DNA of 30,544 nucleotides from CAG-877 sp963660495 (GCA_963660495.1 CAVKYO010000016.1:1-30544); one strand, 5' to 3'; positions 16,871-26,029 are shown, counted from the first letter of the stretch. The notes: generated by a model not told the origin, from the letters alone. Program-made: numbers and translations.

Positions 16871-18861
16871 CAGTAACTAACAGGTCTTAAAATCCAACGC
16901 CGAGATAAAAATGAGCCATAATCACATGTATTTATATTAACATCTGAATCAAGTACATCAAAACTCTCACTAGTAGTAGAAAGACAATTACCATCTCCGA
17001 CTGCTGTCTTTATTATATATGTGCCATCACCGTTAGCTAGAAATGTCCATCGTGTCCATTCATATCCTTGTGAACTTATATCTCCATAATTTGAAGATGT
17101 ATTTACAGCCGTTTTAGCAAGTCCGATACTATCTTTAATTTGAAGAGCTTTATTTGACTCCGTTTCTATTATTCTATAACTTTCTGTACCGGCAATTTTA
17201 GTTATTGCCCATTTCTGAGATTTATTTTCTGTTCCTAAAGGTTGTAGTCCGGCATGCTTATCGGCATATGTTTTTTCATACTCTATACATTCTTGAGAGA
17301 GGTTTTTTTCATCACAGTCTTCTGGTTTAGCAGGAATAACATTATTATTGTATGCTGATAAGACTGATTGAGAAATAGTTAAGACTGATTCAATTTGATA
17401 TACTCCATTTGGTATATTATTATCTTGGGTATAATCTATATCCCAGGCAGTATATCTAATAGCACCATCACTTGCTAAGACCATTTTACCTTTACCTGAA
17501 AAATTAATAAGGTATTTGTAATTACCATCAGCATACGTTATCTTTAGTTGTTCATTATAAGCATATTTGTCATCCGTACTATGATAAACAGCTATTTCAT
17601 CTAGTGTTTTTGCTGAATTGAAACTTATTGAAACACAATTATTGCTTCCAACATTTTTACTATATGAACTTTTAATACCATCATTTAATTTTGAACTAGT
17701 GACAGAGTTTGGAACTACTGTTTCTCCATTACTTTTTGCGACAATTTCACTCCAAATAACTGAAGTGGCATCAGCAGTTGATCCGGTAGAACAACTTTCA
17801 ATCTTTTTAACATTATTTAAAATGGTGTTTTTAGCAGCTGGTCTTTCATCTTTTGTTGCATTGGAAACTAAGGTTATTCTAGCTTTACCAGAACCTTCAT
17901 TTACACCAGAGGACATTTTTCCGTCTATAAAATAATAATTTGTTTCTGTAAAAAGAGCTTCATTGTTAGCATTTTTAATACCGGTACCAGCGTAGCCAGA
18001 TATAAATGATGAACCACCAGCTCCAGAGCCAGCTATATTGTCATTAGCTGCTCCTGCTCCTCCACCAATATAGCCACCGCCGCCTCCAGCTGCATTATCT
18101 ACTTGGGCTTTACCGCCTTCTCCAATCTTTCCTGATGCTAGACCTTTTTCAGCATCGCTAGTGCCTGTTAAATAACCAGAATTAGGTTCTAACGTTTTGT
18201 TACCTGATAAAACCGAATTTTGTACATATGGACCCGTTTGATTTCCTCCTGTTGCTACTGTATAGTTACTAGCAGAAGTATTAGTAGAAGCTCCAGACTT
18301 TCCTATAAGACCGCCACCATCACCTCCAGTAGCTGATGCTCCATTATATTGTGTTGCTCCTCCGCCACCAGCTGCTACCATGATTCTTTGTCTAATATCG
18401 CTTCCTACTCTAACATCAGTTGCTCCTCCGCCACCCATGCCATTTCCTTTGCCAGTACCGCCGCCGTTGGTACCACCTTCATTACCAGAAGCTTTTCCGC
18501 CAATGTAGAATGATAGTTCTGTTCCTATATCTAGGTATATTATTCCAGAAGTATATGCACCTTTTCCACCTTTTATAGTAGTTCCATTAATACCGCCGCC
18601 TTCTGCACCATAGAGCTCTATTTTATACCAACCTGATGAGGGAATGATATATGTTTGATAAGTTGTTGCTTCATCATATGCAATTGTAGTTGCTGATTGA
18701 TTATATCTATTTAGTTCAGCTTCTATAGTTGAAACCAAAGACTTTGTTGCTTTTCTATTAGAAGCCATTATACTCATCATTAATATAACAATTAAAAATA
18801 CCATTATTAATAATGCATATAATACTGTTGATATTGCAAAACCTTTATTATTTAATTTCAT
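16870..18861 (-). CDS. Prepilin-anchored surface protein: glycine-rich (ALK-type), discoidin-like and ricin-B-like domains
   Basis: 663 residues from the ATG at 18861. A GTG at 18870 is in frame but lies in the AGGTG ribosome site. The N terminus looks like a type IV prepilin: short basic leader NNKG, then FAISTVLYALLIM and a membrane helix (8-33); no Glu at +5. Residues 66-335 form a glycine-rich domain of the ALK/LTK type (SGWYKIELYGAEGG, GGGGATDVRVG, IMVAAGGGG, GGGGGYIGGGAG). Residues 345-450 resemble an F5/8-C (discoidin) fold around ISFNSAKTLDEIAVYHS. Residues 485-660 look like a ricin B-type lectin (SQKWAI at 548-553, SYRIIE, RRWILRP). Cysteines come in spaced pairs (357/409, 516/525, 626/646), consistent with disulfides outside the cell. 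I infer a glycan-binding surface adhesin. Downstream of rsmD by 38 bases. Confidence 0.75.
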   Translation of the reverse strand: MKLNNKGFAISTVLYALLIMVFLIVILMMSIMASNRKATKSLVSTIEAELNRYNQSATTIAYDEATTYQTYIIPSSGWYKIELYGAEGGGINGTTIKGGKGAYTSGIIYLDIGTELSFYIGGKASGNEGGTNGGGTGKGNGMGGGGATDVRVGSDIRQRIMVAAGGGGATQYNGASATGGDGGGLIGKSGASTNTSASNYTVATGGNQTGPYVQNSVLSGNKTLEPNSGYLTGTSDAEKGLASGKIGEGGKAQVDNAAGGGGGYIGGGAGAANDNIAGSGAGGSSFISGYAGTGIKNANNEALFTETNYYFIDGKMSSGVNEGSGKARITLVSNATKDERPAAKNTILNNVKKIESCSTGSTADATSVIWSEIVAKSNGETVVPNSVTSSKLNDGIKSSYSKNVGSNNCVSISFNSAKTLDEIAVYHSTDDKYAYNEQLKITYADGNYKYLINFSGKGKMVLASDGAIRYTAWDIDYTQDNNIPNGVYQIESVLTISQSVLSAYNNNVIPAKPEDCDEKNLSQECIEYEKTYADKHAGLQPLGTENKSQKWAITKIAGTESYRIIETESNKALQIKDSIGLAKTAVNTSSNYGDISSQGYEWTRWTFLANGDGTYIIKTAVGDGNCLSTTSESFDVLDSDVNINTCDYGSFLSRRWILRPVSY

Positions 18862-18899
18862 TAGTATCACCTAAAACTCTCTATTCTAAAAATATTTTA

Positions 18900-19445
18900 T
18901 CATATTTTTTCTAATATAACTACCCTAATATCACCATATTTTTTTGACTTTACTTCTTTTAAAGAATTAGGATAAATTATTTTATCTAAATCATCAGTCT
19001 CACAAATAATTATACCTTTATCATTTAAAATATCACTTTTTATTATTAAATTTAGACTTTTCTCAATATAATCTGTTTTATATGGGGGATCTAAAAATAT
19101 GATATCAAACTTTATATTTTCATTTTTTAAACTTACTATGGCATTTTTATAATCAGACATGATAACTTTACAATTATTTACTCCAATTGTTTTAATATTT
19201 CCATTTATTGTTTTTATGGCTTCTCTACTTTTATCAATAGCGTAAGCTGTTTTTGCTCCTTGACTAAGTGACTCTATAGCTAAGGAACCTGTACCTGAGA
19301 ATAAATCTAAGACAATACTATTTTTTATTTCATCTTGGATAGTTGCGAAAAGGCTTTCTTTTACTCTATCCATCGTTGGTCTAGTCCCTTCCATATCATA
19401 TCCTTTTATAGTTCTTCCTTTATATATACCTGAAATTACTTTCAT
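18900..19445 (-). CDS. rsmD: 16S rRNA (guanine966-N2)-methyltransferase RsmD
   Basis: Methylates G966 of 16S rRNA with S-adenosylmethionine during small-subunit assembly. 181 residues from the ATG at 19445. Rossmann-type methyltransferase: VLDLFSGTGSLAIESL (45-60) binds cofactor and DPPY at 119-122 is the catalytic motif. RPTMDRVKESLF (22-33) is the family's N-terminal signature. The ATG overlaps the ylbF-like stop (ATGA). A GTG at 19454 is in frame but would need a longer overlap. Called ylbH in B. subtilis, where it also follows the ylbD-G genes. Confidence 0.93.
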   Translation of the reverse strand: MKVISGIYKGRTIKGYDMEGTRPTMDRVKESLFATIQDEIKNSIVLDLFSGTGSLAIESLSQGAKTAYAIDKSREAIKTINGNIKTIGVNNCKVIMSDYKNAIVSLKNENIKFDIIFLDPPYKTDYIEKSLNLIIKSDILNDKGIIICETDDLDKIIYPNSLKEVKSKKYGDIRVVILEKI

Positions 19446-19726
19446 AAGCCACACTTACCCTTGTTATTTATTCTCTTTAATTCGTTATTTATTTGTAAAA
19501 TTAAAATATTAAGTTCTGTTTCAGACCTTTTATATTCTTGATATAAGTTATTTTTATAAATCTCCTCTTTTATTTTTTCACTATGGGTATCATGATATTT
19601 TTGTATTTTACTTTGAAGCTCCTCACATTCTTTTATTTTTTTATTTAACTCTTTTATATTTTTTACTTGTTCAGTATTATCAAGTTCTTTTTTTAAATTT
19701 TCTATTTTTTCTATTAACTCTTCCAT
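19442..19726 (-). CDS. YlbF-like small coiled-coil protein
   Basis: 94 residues, almost wholly helical and charged, with the pattern NNLYQEYKRSETELNILILQINNEL near the end that recalls YlbF/YmcA proteins. In B. subtilis these join RNase Y and affect mRNA maturation and competence. The match in sequence alone is weak; the position between a YlbE-like gene and rsmD supports it strongly. No transmembrane segment or signal peptide. The ATG has no clear Shine-Dalgarno, and the frame is closed just upstream by adjacent TGA and TAA, so it probably depends on re-initiation after ylbE. YlbG, which lies between ylbF and rsmD in Bacillus, is absent. Confidence 0.55.
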   Translation of the reverse strand: MEELIEKIENLKKELDNTEQVKNIKELNKKIKECEELQSKIQKYHDTHSEKIKEEIYKNNLYQEYKRSETELNILILQINNELKRINNKGKCGL

Positions 19727-19747
19727 AATTTTATTTTATCATAATTT

Positions 19748-19969
19748 TTATTTAAGTACATCTAAAATATTAGAAACTAAATTTATATTACTTGATATTT
19801 TTTCTATTTTGTCAGCTGTAGTTAACTTGTATTTTTTCTTGGCTTCTTCTTCTACTTTTTTTATGTACATTGGACTTCTATTTAGATATTTATACCAGTA
19901 GGAGTTTTCTCTTAGATATGTATATATTATAGGATTTTTCTTTATATAATTAATTGTATATAAGTCCAT
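19748..19969 (-). CDS. ylbE: YlbE-like protein
   Basis: 73 residues. The run YLRENSYWYKYLNRSP, then EEEAKKKYKLTTADKIEKIS and a C-terminal hydrophobic helix (INLVSNILDVL), matches the YlbE-like family pattern I know from Bacillus (REQPxWYRxLxRxP, then HRVEKFS). Function is not known. No signal peptide. Five bases after ylbD and 21 before ylbF, in the same order as in B. subtilis. Confidence 0.7.
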   Translation of the reverse strand: MDLYTINYIKKNPIIYTYLRENSYWYKYLNRSPMYIKKVEEEAKKKYKLTTADKIEKISSNINLVSNILDVLK

Positions 19970-19974
19970 AAGTA

Positions 19975-20337
19975 TTAATCCTCAAAATGTTTATATATTG
20001 GTCTTGGTTCATATAGTTTACTTGGTGTTTTAGTACTATTAGTAATACCTATATCTTGTAATAGACCTATTGTTTTTTGAAGGTTTTCGACACCTTTTTG
20101 GACTGAGTCTAAGTCTATGTTTTTAACAGTATTGAATAGTTCTTTGAATGAAGTTGATGTTGTTTTTATGGTACTAGCTGTATTACTTGGTGTTATATAA
20201 GTATTCCAGATATTACTGCTTTCACCATAGATTTCATATATTTCATAGAGTTTTTGCCAAGTAGTATTATTTTTTAGAACTGATGTTGCTAGTTCAGGAT
20301 GGCTTCTTGCGAATATTTTAAATGTTTCTTTCGACAT
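19975..20337 (-). CDS. ylbD: YlbD-like protein
   Basis: 120 residues. The N-terminal stretch ETFKIFARSHPELATSVLKNNTTWQKLYE fits the YlbD-like family (FKxFVKxHPxLIxxVRxxxxxWQxxYE). In Bacillus it is annotated as a putative spore-coat protein, on limited evidence. The middle is Ser/Thr-rich, and a helical region (85-105) and a Pro/Tyr-rich tail follow. Start ATG has an AGGTGATATT leader. First gene of ylbD-ylbE-ylbF-rsmD. Nothing else in the window points to sporulation, so the role is probably not coat-specific here. Confidence 0.65.
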   Translation of the reverse strand: MSKETFKIFARSHPELATSVLKNNTTWQKLYEIYEIYGESSNIWNTYITPSNTASTIKTTSTSFKELFNTVKNIDLDSVQKGVENLQKTIGLLQDIGITNSTKTPSKLYEPRPIYKHFED

Positions 20338-20373
20338 AATATCACCTGTTGAATATTATGTCTAAAAGTTAAG

Positions 20374-20411
20374 AAAAAGAAGTCCTTTATTTTTCTTTTG
20401 AACTTCTTTTT
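20374..20411 (-). terminator. Intrinsic terminator of the parE-parC-metallopeptidase operon
   Basis: A perfect 10-bp stem (20374-20383 with 20402-20411; arms AAAAAGAAGT and ACTTCTTTTT) with an 18-base loop, then CTTAACTTT on the minus strand. The stop codon of the HExxH gene lies in the loop. Confidence 0.8.
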
Positions 20412-21421
20412 GTAATAGTTTCTTCTATTATATTTAATCCTTTGTCTAATCCTTCATTTAATTTCTTCATACTTTGGTCATTATATATATTTATGCCAAT
20501 ATGATTAAATATTTTTGTTACATCCCCACAATTGGCCAAGTCATTTAATTCAAGCATTTTTTGACGGAAATCTTCTCCTTGATCAATTCCATATAAAGCA
20601 ATTATTGTTCCTATTACATAACTGTATGTACGTAATGGATTATAATCTGGGTTTTTTTCGATTAGTTTTTGAAAACTAATAAGTGTTTCATTAAACGTTT
20701 CTTTTTTTCTTGGTCTTGGACGTATATCAAAATTTAGCAGATCTTGAAATGTATTTTCACTTATTTCTCCTATGTTATAGAAGTAATGTAGAAATGAAAA
20801 GTCTTCAAGTGCGTCAAAAGAGGCACGGCAGGACTCTTTTACTCTTGCTAGTAACAATGAAACTACTTCTTCTTTATTAAAACCTTGTTCTATTAAAAAT
20901 TTATTAAAATCCATTTCAAAGTATATTGATATTGCCTCACCTATATATCTTCTAGATTTTCTTTCTTTTTCACAACTATTTAATTCATGTAAAAATTCAT
21001 GAATAAGTATACTAGGATCATTTATAGTATGTGTTAGGCTAATATGTACAATATGATGTCCGTCATCATCAATAGTTGCATAATTTTCTTTATCAAGGTC
21101 TTCTTCGTCATCTTCATCTACTATATCAATTATTCCTGAGGCAAGAGATTTATTATATCTATCTTTATACATTGGAAGTTTACAATCAATATATTTTTCA
21201 ACTATGTCTAATGTTTCAATTAAGGTTAGATATTGTTTATCTTTTTCTAGAAATGTCTTAGCGTTTTCGGAATTTATAATAGAACCGGCTAGTTTTTCAT
21301 ACAAGGCAAGAGTAAGAGTATATAATATTTTACTATTTTCTAGAAAGTAACTTTTATCCATTTCTGAACAGTAGCTATTCAAATATTTATTTATTTTTTT
21401 ATAATCAATATTTTCAGCCAT
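20387..21421 (-). CDS. Unrecognised HExxH metallopeptidase-like protein
   Basis: 344 residues; I do not recognise the family. The segment ILIHEFLHELNS gives a zinc-type HExxH (His141, Glu142, His145). GEAISIYFE places Glu162 17 residues after the second His, and Glu169 follows, either of which could be the third gluzincin-type ligand. Residues 99-112 are very acidic (VDEDDEEDLD). The rest is helical. No signal peptide or membrane segment, so it should be cytoplasmic. It starts one base after the parC stop (TAATATG), so translation is coupled to topoisomerase IV. It may process a protein or may have lost activity; substrate unknown. Confidence 0.7.
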   Translation of the reverse strand: MAENIDYKKINKYLNSYCSEMDKSYFLENSKILYTLTLALYEKLAGSIINSENAKTFLEKDKQYLTLIETLDIVEKYIDCKLPMYKDRYNKSLASGIIDIVDEDDEEDLDKENYATIDDDGHHIVHISLTHTINDPSILIHEFLHELNSCEKERKSRRYIGEAISIYFEMDFNKFLIEQGFNKEEVVSLLLARVKESCRASFDALEDFSFLHYFYNIGEISENTFQDLLNFDIRPRPRKKETFNETLISFQKLIEKNPDYNPLRTYSYVIGTIIALYGIDQGEDFRQKMLELNDLANCGDVTKIFNHIGINIYNDQSMKKLNEGLDKGLNIIEETITKRSSKEK

Positions 21422-21422
21422 A

Positions 21423-23981
21423 TTATTTTAGAAAATCATCTATAGTCATTAGACGATCATCTATCTCCTTTAAAGAAATTCTTTCTTTTTTAGGTCTTTC
21501 TTCTTCTACTTCTTCTTTTGTGTTTATTTCTTCTTCTGAAATTAAATTTATTTGTTCTTTATTATTTCTTACTAAAACTGCTTCTAAATAAGCATCTGTT
21601 ATATTGTGTTTAGTTATTTGACTACCAGTAGAGTGACGATCAGTTATTGGTAGCTCTGTTATTTTACACTTATTAATGTCAGAGTTTTTTAGACCTAAGT
21701 AATTTCTAGAGTCTGTAATAAATGTCTTTAGTATTTTGTATGGATTAGTTTTTACTTCTCTTATTACTTGTAAGCCACGACGTGTTCTTGTTGATATTTC
21801 AAAGTCACTTAGTCTTACTCTTTTTCCAGTACCTTTTTCAGTAAGGATAGAGATGAATTCATCTTTTTCTGGATCATATTGATTTACTGATACTAAGTTA
21901 TCATCTTTTAGTTTTATTCCTTTTACGCCGGATGCTTTTACACCAACGACTGGTACTTCTTCAGTTTTAAAACTTAAACCATAGCCAGAGTCTGTTGTTA
22001 GGAATAAATATGGACTTGTTTCTAGGAAACTAGCAATTACATAGTCATTATCTTTTAATTTCATACAACTTGTTGCTTTTGAGTAACGTAAAAGTTTAAA
22101 CTCTTTTATTTTAGAACGTTTAATCATGCCATCATGAGTTGCGATAATGATATTTTTATCACTTTCAAAGCTATATGCAGGAATTGATGAAACAATACTT
22201 TCTTCTGATGACATTTCAATTATATTACTTACATGTTTAGGCATGTCTTTCCATTTTAAATCAGGGATTATATGAACTGGTATATGTAAGTAATTACCTG
22301 ATGTTGTGAATAATAATAAGGTGTCTGTTGTATTCATTTCATACATTCCAATAATATAGTCATTTTCTTTCATAGTTATATCTTCTGGATTTGAAGCTGT
22401 GTAACTACGGAATGAAGTTCTTTTTATGTAGCCATCTTTTGTTACTAAAACTACTACATCTTCTTTAGGAATCATAGCTGTTGTATCTATTTTAATCTCT
22501 GTTATTTGATCCTTTATTTCTGTAATTCTTGGAGTTTCATAATTTTCTTTGACGTCATTTAAATCTTTTTTCATTACTGATTTTAATACTTCTTCACTAC
22601 CAAGAATGGCACTTAGTCCTTTAATTATTTTTTCTAAAGAAGCTTTTTCATTTTCTAAGGCTACTACGTCTGTATTAGTTAAACGATATAATTGTAAAAT
22701 AACGATTGCTTCTGCTTGTTCTTCAGTAAATTCAAATTCTTTTACTAAGTTCATTTTAGCATCTTGTTTATTTTTAGAAGCTCTAATTACTTTAATTACT
22801 TCGTCTAAGATAGAAATACATTTAATTAAACCTTCTACGATATGATATCTAGCTTTGGCATGAGCTAAATCAAATTCAGTCCTTCTTTTTACGACGTCTT
22901 TTTGATGTGTTATAAAGGCATCAAGTGCTTGCGAAAGGCCAAGTAGTTTGGGACGTCTATTAACAATTGAGACCATGTTGAAGTTATAACTTATTTGCAT
23001 ATCAGTATTTTTTAATAAATAATTTATGATAAGTTCTTTATTAGCATTTTTCTTTAAATCAATAACTATTCTAACATCAGCAGCTGACTCATCACGTACT
23101 TCAACTATTCCTTCTATTTTCTTATCTATTCTAATATCATCTATTTTCTTAACTAGTAAGGCTTTATTTGTTTCGAATGGTATTTCAGTAATGACGATGG
23201 ATGTTTTACTCTTGTCTTCTTCAATTGTGTATTTACTTTTGATATTTATTTTACCACGGCCTGTTGTATAGGCATCTTTTATACCATCTATTCCTTCTAC
23301 TATAGCTCCGGTTGGAAAATCTGGTCCTTTTACATATTGCATTAATTCTTCTAAAGTACAGCCGGGGTGATCTACTCTATAAATTGTTGCGTCTATTATT
23401 TCTCCTAAGTTATGTGGTGGAATATTAGTAGCGTAACCTGCTGATATTCCTTGTGCTCCATAGACTAAAAGAGCTGGAAATCTTGCTGGCAATACGGTTG
23501 GCTCTACTGTTGTATCGTCAAAGTTTGGTGTAAATTCAATGGTATTTTTATCAATATCTCTAAGCATCTCATTACTAATTTTTGAAAGTCTTGCTTCAGT
23601 ATAACGATAAGCAGCTGGAGAGTCACCATCAATTGAACCATTATTTCCATGCATATCTATATATGGTAATCTTGTCTTCCAAGGTTGAGACATACGTACC
23701 ATGGCATCATATATAGAACTATCACCATGTGGATGGTAATTACCTATTACGTCTCCTACTGTTTTGGCACTTTTTCGGTAACCATGGTCATAGGTATTTT
23801 TTTCTTTATACATTGAATAAAGGATACGGCGTTGTACTGGCTTAAGTCCATCTCTTGCATCAGGTATAGCACGATCTTGAATTATGTACTTTGAATAACT
23901 ACCAAAGCGTTCACCCATGAGGTCTTCTAATGTATAGTCAAATATTTTTTCTATTACTTCTTCTGTTTTTGTTTTTGCCAT
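21423..23981 (-). CDS. parC: DNA topoisomerase IV subunit A
   Basis: Cleaves and rejoins DNA to separate linked daughter chromosomes, with ParE. 852 residues. The winged helix has IPDARDGLKPVQRRILY (39-55) and the quinolone region HPHGDSSIYDAM (83-94, Ser87/Ser88 unmodified). Catalytic Tyr127 lies in YRYTEARLS. The coiled-coil gate and a beta-pinwheel C-terminal domain follow. The motif HGNNGSIDGD and the lack of a GyrA box (QRRGGKG) in the C-terminal domain favour ParC over GyrA. Tyr125 replaces the usual Met beside the active site. Ribosome site AAGGAG. Lies 15 bases after parE. Confidence 0.9.
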   Translation of the reverse strand: MAKTKTEEVIEKIFDYTLEDLMGERFGSYSKYIIQDRAIPDARDGLKPVQRRILYSMYKEKNTYDHGYRKSAKTVGDVIGNYHPHGDSSIYDAMVRMSQPWKTRLPYIDMHGNNGSIDGDSPAAYRYTEARLSKISNEMLRDIDKNTIEFTPNFDDTTVEPTVLPARFPALLVYGAQGISAGYATNIPPHNLGEIIDATIYRVDHPGCTLEELMQYVKGPDFPTGAIVEGIDGIKDAYTTGRGKINIKSKYTIEEDKSKTSIVITEIPFETNKALLVKKIDDIRIDKKIEGIVEVRDESAADVRIVIDLKKNANKELIINYLLKNTDMQISYNFNMVSIVNRRPKLLGLSQALDAFITHQKDVVKRRTEFDLAHAKARYHIVEGLIKCISILDEVIKVIRASKNKQDAKMNLVKEFEFTEEQAEAIVILQLYRLTNTDVVALENEKASLEKIIKGLSAILGSEEVLKSVMKKDLNDVKENYETPRITEIKDQITEIKIDTTAMIPKEDVVVLVTKDGYIKRTSFRSYTASNPEDITMKENDYIIGMYEMNTTDTLLLFTTSGNYLHIPVHIIPDLKWKDMPKHVSNIIEMSSEESIVSSIPAYSFESDKNIIIATHDGMIKRSKIKEFKLLRYSKATSCMKLKDNDYVIASFLETSPYLFLTTDSGYGLSFKTEEVPVVGVKASGVKGIKLKDDNLVSVNQYDPEKDEFISILTEKGTGKRVRLSDFEISTRTRRGLQVIREVKTNPYKILKTFITDSRNYLGLKNSDINKCKITELPITDRHSTGSQITKHNITDAYLEAVLVRNNKEQINLISEEEINTKEEVEEERPKKERISLKEIDDRLMTIDDFLK

Positions 23982-23996
23982 ATTTACCTACTCCTT

Positions 23997-25901
23997 TTAA
24001 TTAATTTCAAAGTCATCTTCTAATGAAAATTCAACGTTTTCCTCTATCCATTCTTTTCTAGGTGGTACATCATCGCCCATAAGAATTGAAACACGTTTTT
24101 CAGCAAGTTGAGCATCTTCAATGTTTACTCTAATTAATGTTCTACTTCCTGGTTTCATAGTTGTTTCACATAACTGATCGGCGTTCATTTCACCAAGTCC
24201 TTTATATCTTTGTATTTCACATTTTTTGCCTTTACTTTTTTCTTTCATTTCATCTATTGTATAAGCATATTCGATGTTCTTTCCTGATTGGATTTTAAAC
24301 AATGGTGGTAAAGCTACAAAAAGTCTACCATCTTCTATTAATGGCTTCATATAACGATAGAAGAATGTTAGTAATAGACATTGAATGTGTCCTCCATCTT
24401 CATCAGCATCGGACATGATTATTACTTTACTGTATTCACAGTCTTTAATATCAAAATTAGAACCGTAGCCAGCACCAATGGTATATATCATAGTATTAAT
24501 TTCTTCATTTTTTAAAATATCTTCTTCTTTAGTTTTTTCAGTATTTAAAACTTTACCTCTCAAAGGAAGAATTGCTTGATAACGTCTATCTCTTCCTTGT
24601 TTAGCTGAGCCACCTGCTGAATCTCCTTCGACTAAGAATAATTCTTTTTTATCTTTGTCTTTGCTTTGAGCTGGAGCAAGTTTTCCAGAAAGAGAACGTT
24701 CTTTATTGTTTTTCTTAGTACCTTTACGAGCTTCTTCACGAGCTTTTCTAGCAGCCTCACGAGCTATTTTACTACGTAAACTTTTATTGATTATTTCAGT
24801 TGCGATAGATTTATTTTCTTCTAAGAATGTTCTAATTTGTTCAGTTACAATATTTTCTACGGCTACTCTTGCTTGAGGCGTTCCAAGTTTTCCTTTAGTT
24901 TGTCCTTCAAATTGAAGAATTCCTTCTGGTATTTTTAAACTAAGAACAGCAGTTAGTCCTTCTCTAACGTCACTACCTTCAAAAGCTTTATCTTTTCCTT
25001 TTACAAAGTTATTATTTTTAGCATAATCGTTAAATACTTTAGTTAGAGCCGTTTTAAAGCCTACTTCATGTGAGCCACCATCAATAGTTTTAACATTATT
25101 TACAAAGCTAACTATATTTTCGTTATATGAATCTGTATATTGCATAGCAATTTCTACTTCTATTTTTTCTTTTACACCGGAAAGAAATAATACTTTATGA
25201 AGTGTATTTTTCCCTTTATTTATTTCTTCTACAAATTCTTCAATTCCTCTTTCATAATGAAATTTAGCATTTCTTTCGTCTTCTTCATCGACTACTTCAA
25301 TTGTTATTCCTTTTAAAAGATAGGCACTTTCTTGCATTCTTTCACAAATAGTTGTATATGAAAAGTTTGTTGTTGTAAAGATTTCATCATCTGGTAAAAA
25401 CCTAACTGTTGTTCCGGTTTTATTAGTTGTACCTATTTCTTTTAATGGTACAGCAACATGGCCTCCATTTTCAAAACGAATATAGTGTTCTTTCTTATCT
25501 CTTTTTATTGTTACTTCCATCCATTTAGATAAAGCGTTAACGACGCTACTACCAACGCCATGTAGTCCACCTGAAACTTTGTAGCCATCACTTTCAAATT
25601 TACCACCGGCATGTAGTACTGTATATATTACTTCTGGGGTTGATTTACCTGATTCATGCATTCCTGTTGGAACTCCACGTCCATGATCTTCAACACTTAC
25701 TGATTTATCTTTATGTATAGTTACTTTTATATAATCACCAAAGCCATTTATAGCTTCGTCTATAGCATTATCAACAATTTCCCATACCAAGTGATGTAAT
25801 CCTCTCTTATCAGTTGAGCCAATGTACATACCTGGTCTTTTTCTTACTGCTTCTAATCCTTCTAGTATTTTTATTGATGACTCGTTGTATTTTAATGCCA
25901 T
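23997..25901 (-). CDS. parE: DNA topoisomerase IV subunit B
   Basis: ATPase subunit of topoisomerase IV. 634 residues, typical for ParE/GyrB of Firmicutes. GHKL ATPase: EIVDNAIDEA (41-50, Asn45), DHGRGVP (72-78) and GGLHGVGSSVVNALS (111-125). Transducer QTKGKLGTPQA with the switch Lys near 338. TOPRIM: EGDSAGGSAKQGR (425-437) and DADEDGGHI (498-506) for Mg. The ATG follows AGGAG by 8 bases. It heads parE-parC-HExxH under its own promoter. GyrB is the alternative, but partner ParC and gene order favour ParE. Confidence 0.9.
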   Translation of the reverse strand: MALKYNESSIKILEGLEAVRKRPGMYIGSTDKRGLHHLVWEIVDNAIDEAINGFGDYIKVTIHKDKSVSVEDHGRGVPTGMHESGKSTPEVIYTVLHAGGKFESDGYKVSGGLHGVGSSVVNALSKWMEVTIKRDKKEHYIRFENGGHVAVPLKEIGTTNKTGTTVRFLPDDEIFTTTNFSYTTICERMQESAYLLKGITIEVVDEEDERNAKFHYERGIEEFVEEINKGKNTLHKVLFLSGVKEKIEVEIAMQYTDSYNENIVSFVNNVKTIDGGSHEVGFKTALTKVFNDYAKNNNFVKGKDKAFEGSDVREGLTAVLSLKIPEGILQFEGQTKGKLGTPQARVAVENIVTEQIRTFLEENKSIATEIINKSLRSKIAREAARKAREEARKGTKKNNKERSLSGKLAPAQSKDKDKKELFLVEGDSAGGSAKQGRDRRYQAILPLRGKVLNTEKTKEEDILKNEEINTMIYTIGAGYGSNFDIKDCEYSKVIIMSDADEDGGHIQCLLLTFFYRYMKPLIEDGRLFVALPPLFKIQSGKNIEYAYTIDEMKEKSKGKKCEIQRYKGLGEMNADQLCETTMKPGSRTLIRVNIEDAQLAEKRVSILMGDDVPPRKEWIEENVEFSLEDDFEIN

Positions 25902-25932
25902 TTTATCACTCCTATAATTTCAACTATTTACT

Positions 25933-25961
25933 ATTATATCTAAAGAAATAATTTTTTTCAA
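25933..25961 (-). promoter_or_regulatory. SigA-type promoter of parE-parC
   Basis: Minus strand: -35 TTGAAA (25956-25961), 17-base spacer, perfect -10 TATAAT (25933-25938), 32 bases before the parE ATG. The 68 bases between it and the next terminator (25962-26029) hold nothing I can name. Confidence 0.8.
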
Positions 25962-26029
25962 CGTTCTTTTACTTTATTTTACAAGGAAAAAGCCATACCT
26001 GGTTTAATAATAGTTACTGTTTTCCAAAA

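Noticed and set aside
18120..18620. Glycine-codon repeats in the surface protein considered as a tandem DNA repeat or CRISPR-like array
   Set aside because: The units are irregular in length and sequence; they reflect protein glycine content, not a DNA repeat.
22549..23271. Plus-strand frames opposite parC
   Set aside because: Ser/Thr/Ile-rich antisense shadows of a well-conserved topoisomerase gene.
25985..26025. GGAAAA...TTTTCC inverted repeat above the parE promoter
   Set aside because: Only 6 bp of A/T-rich stem with a 29-base loop; expected by chance at this composition.
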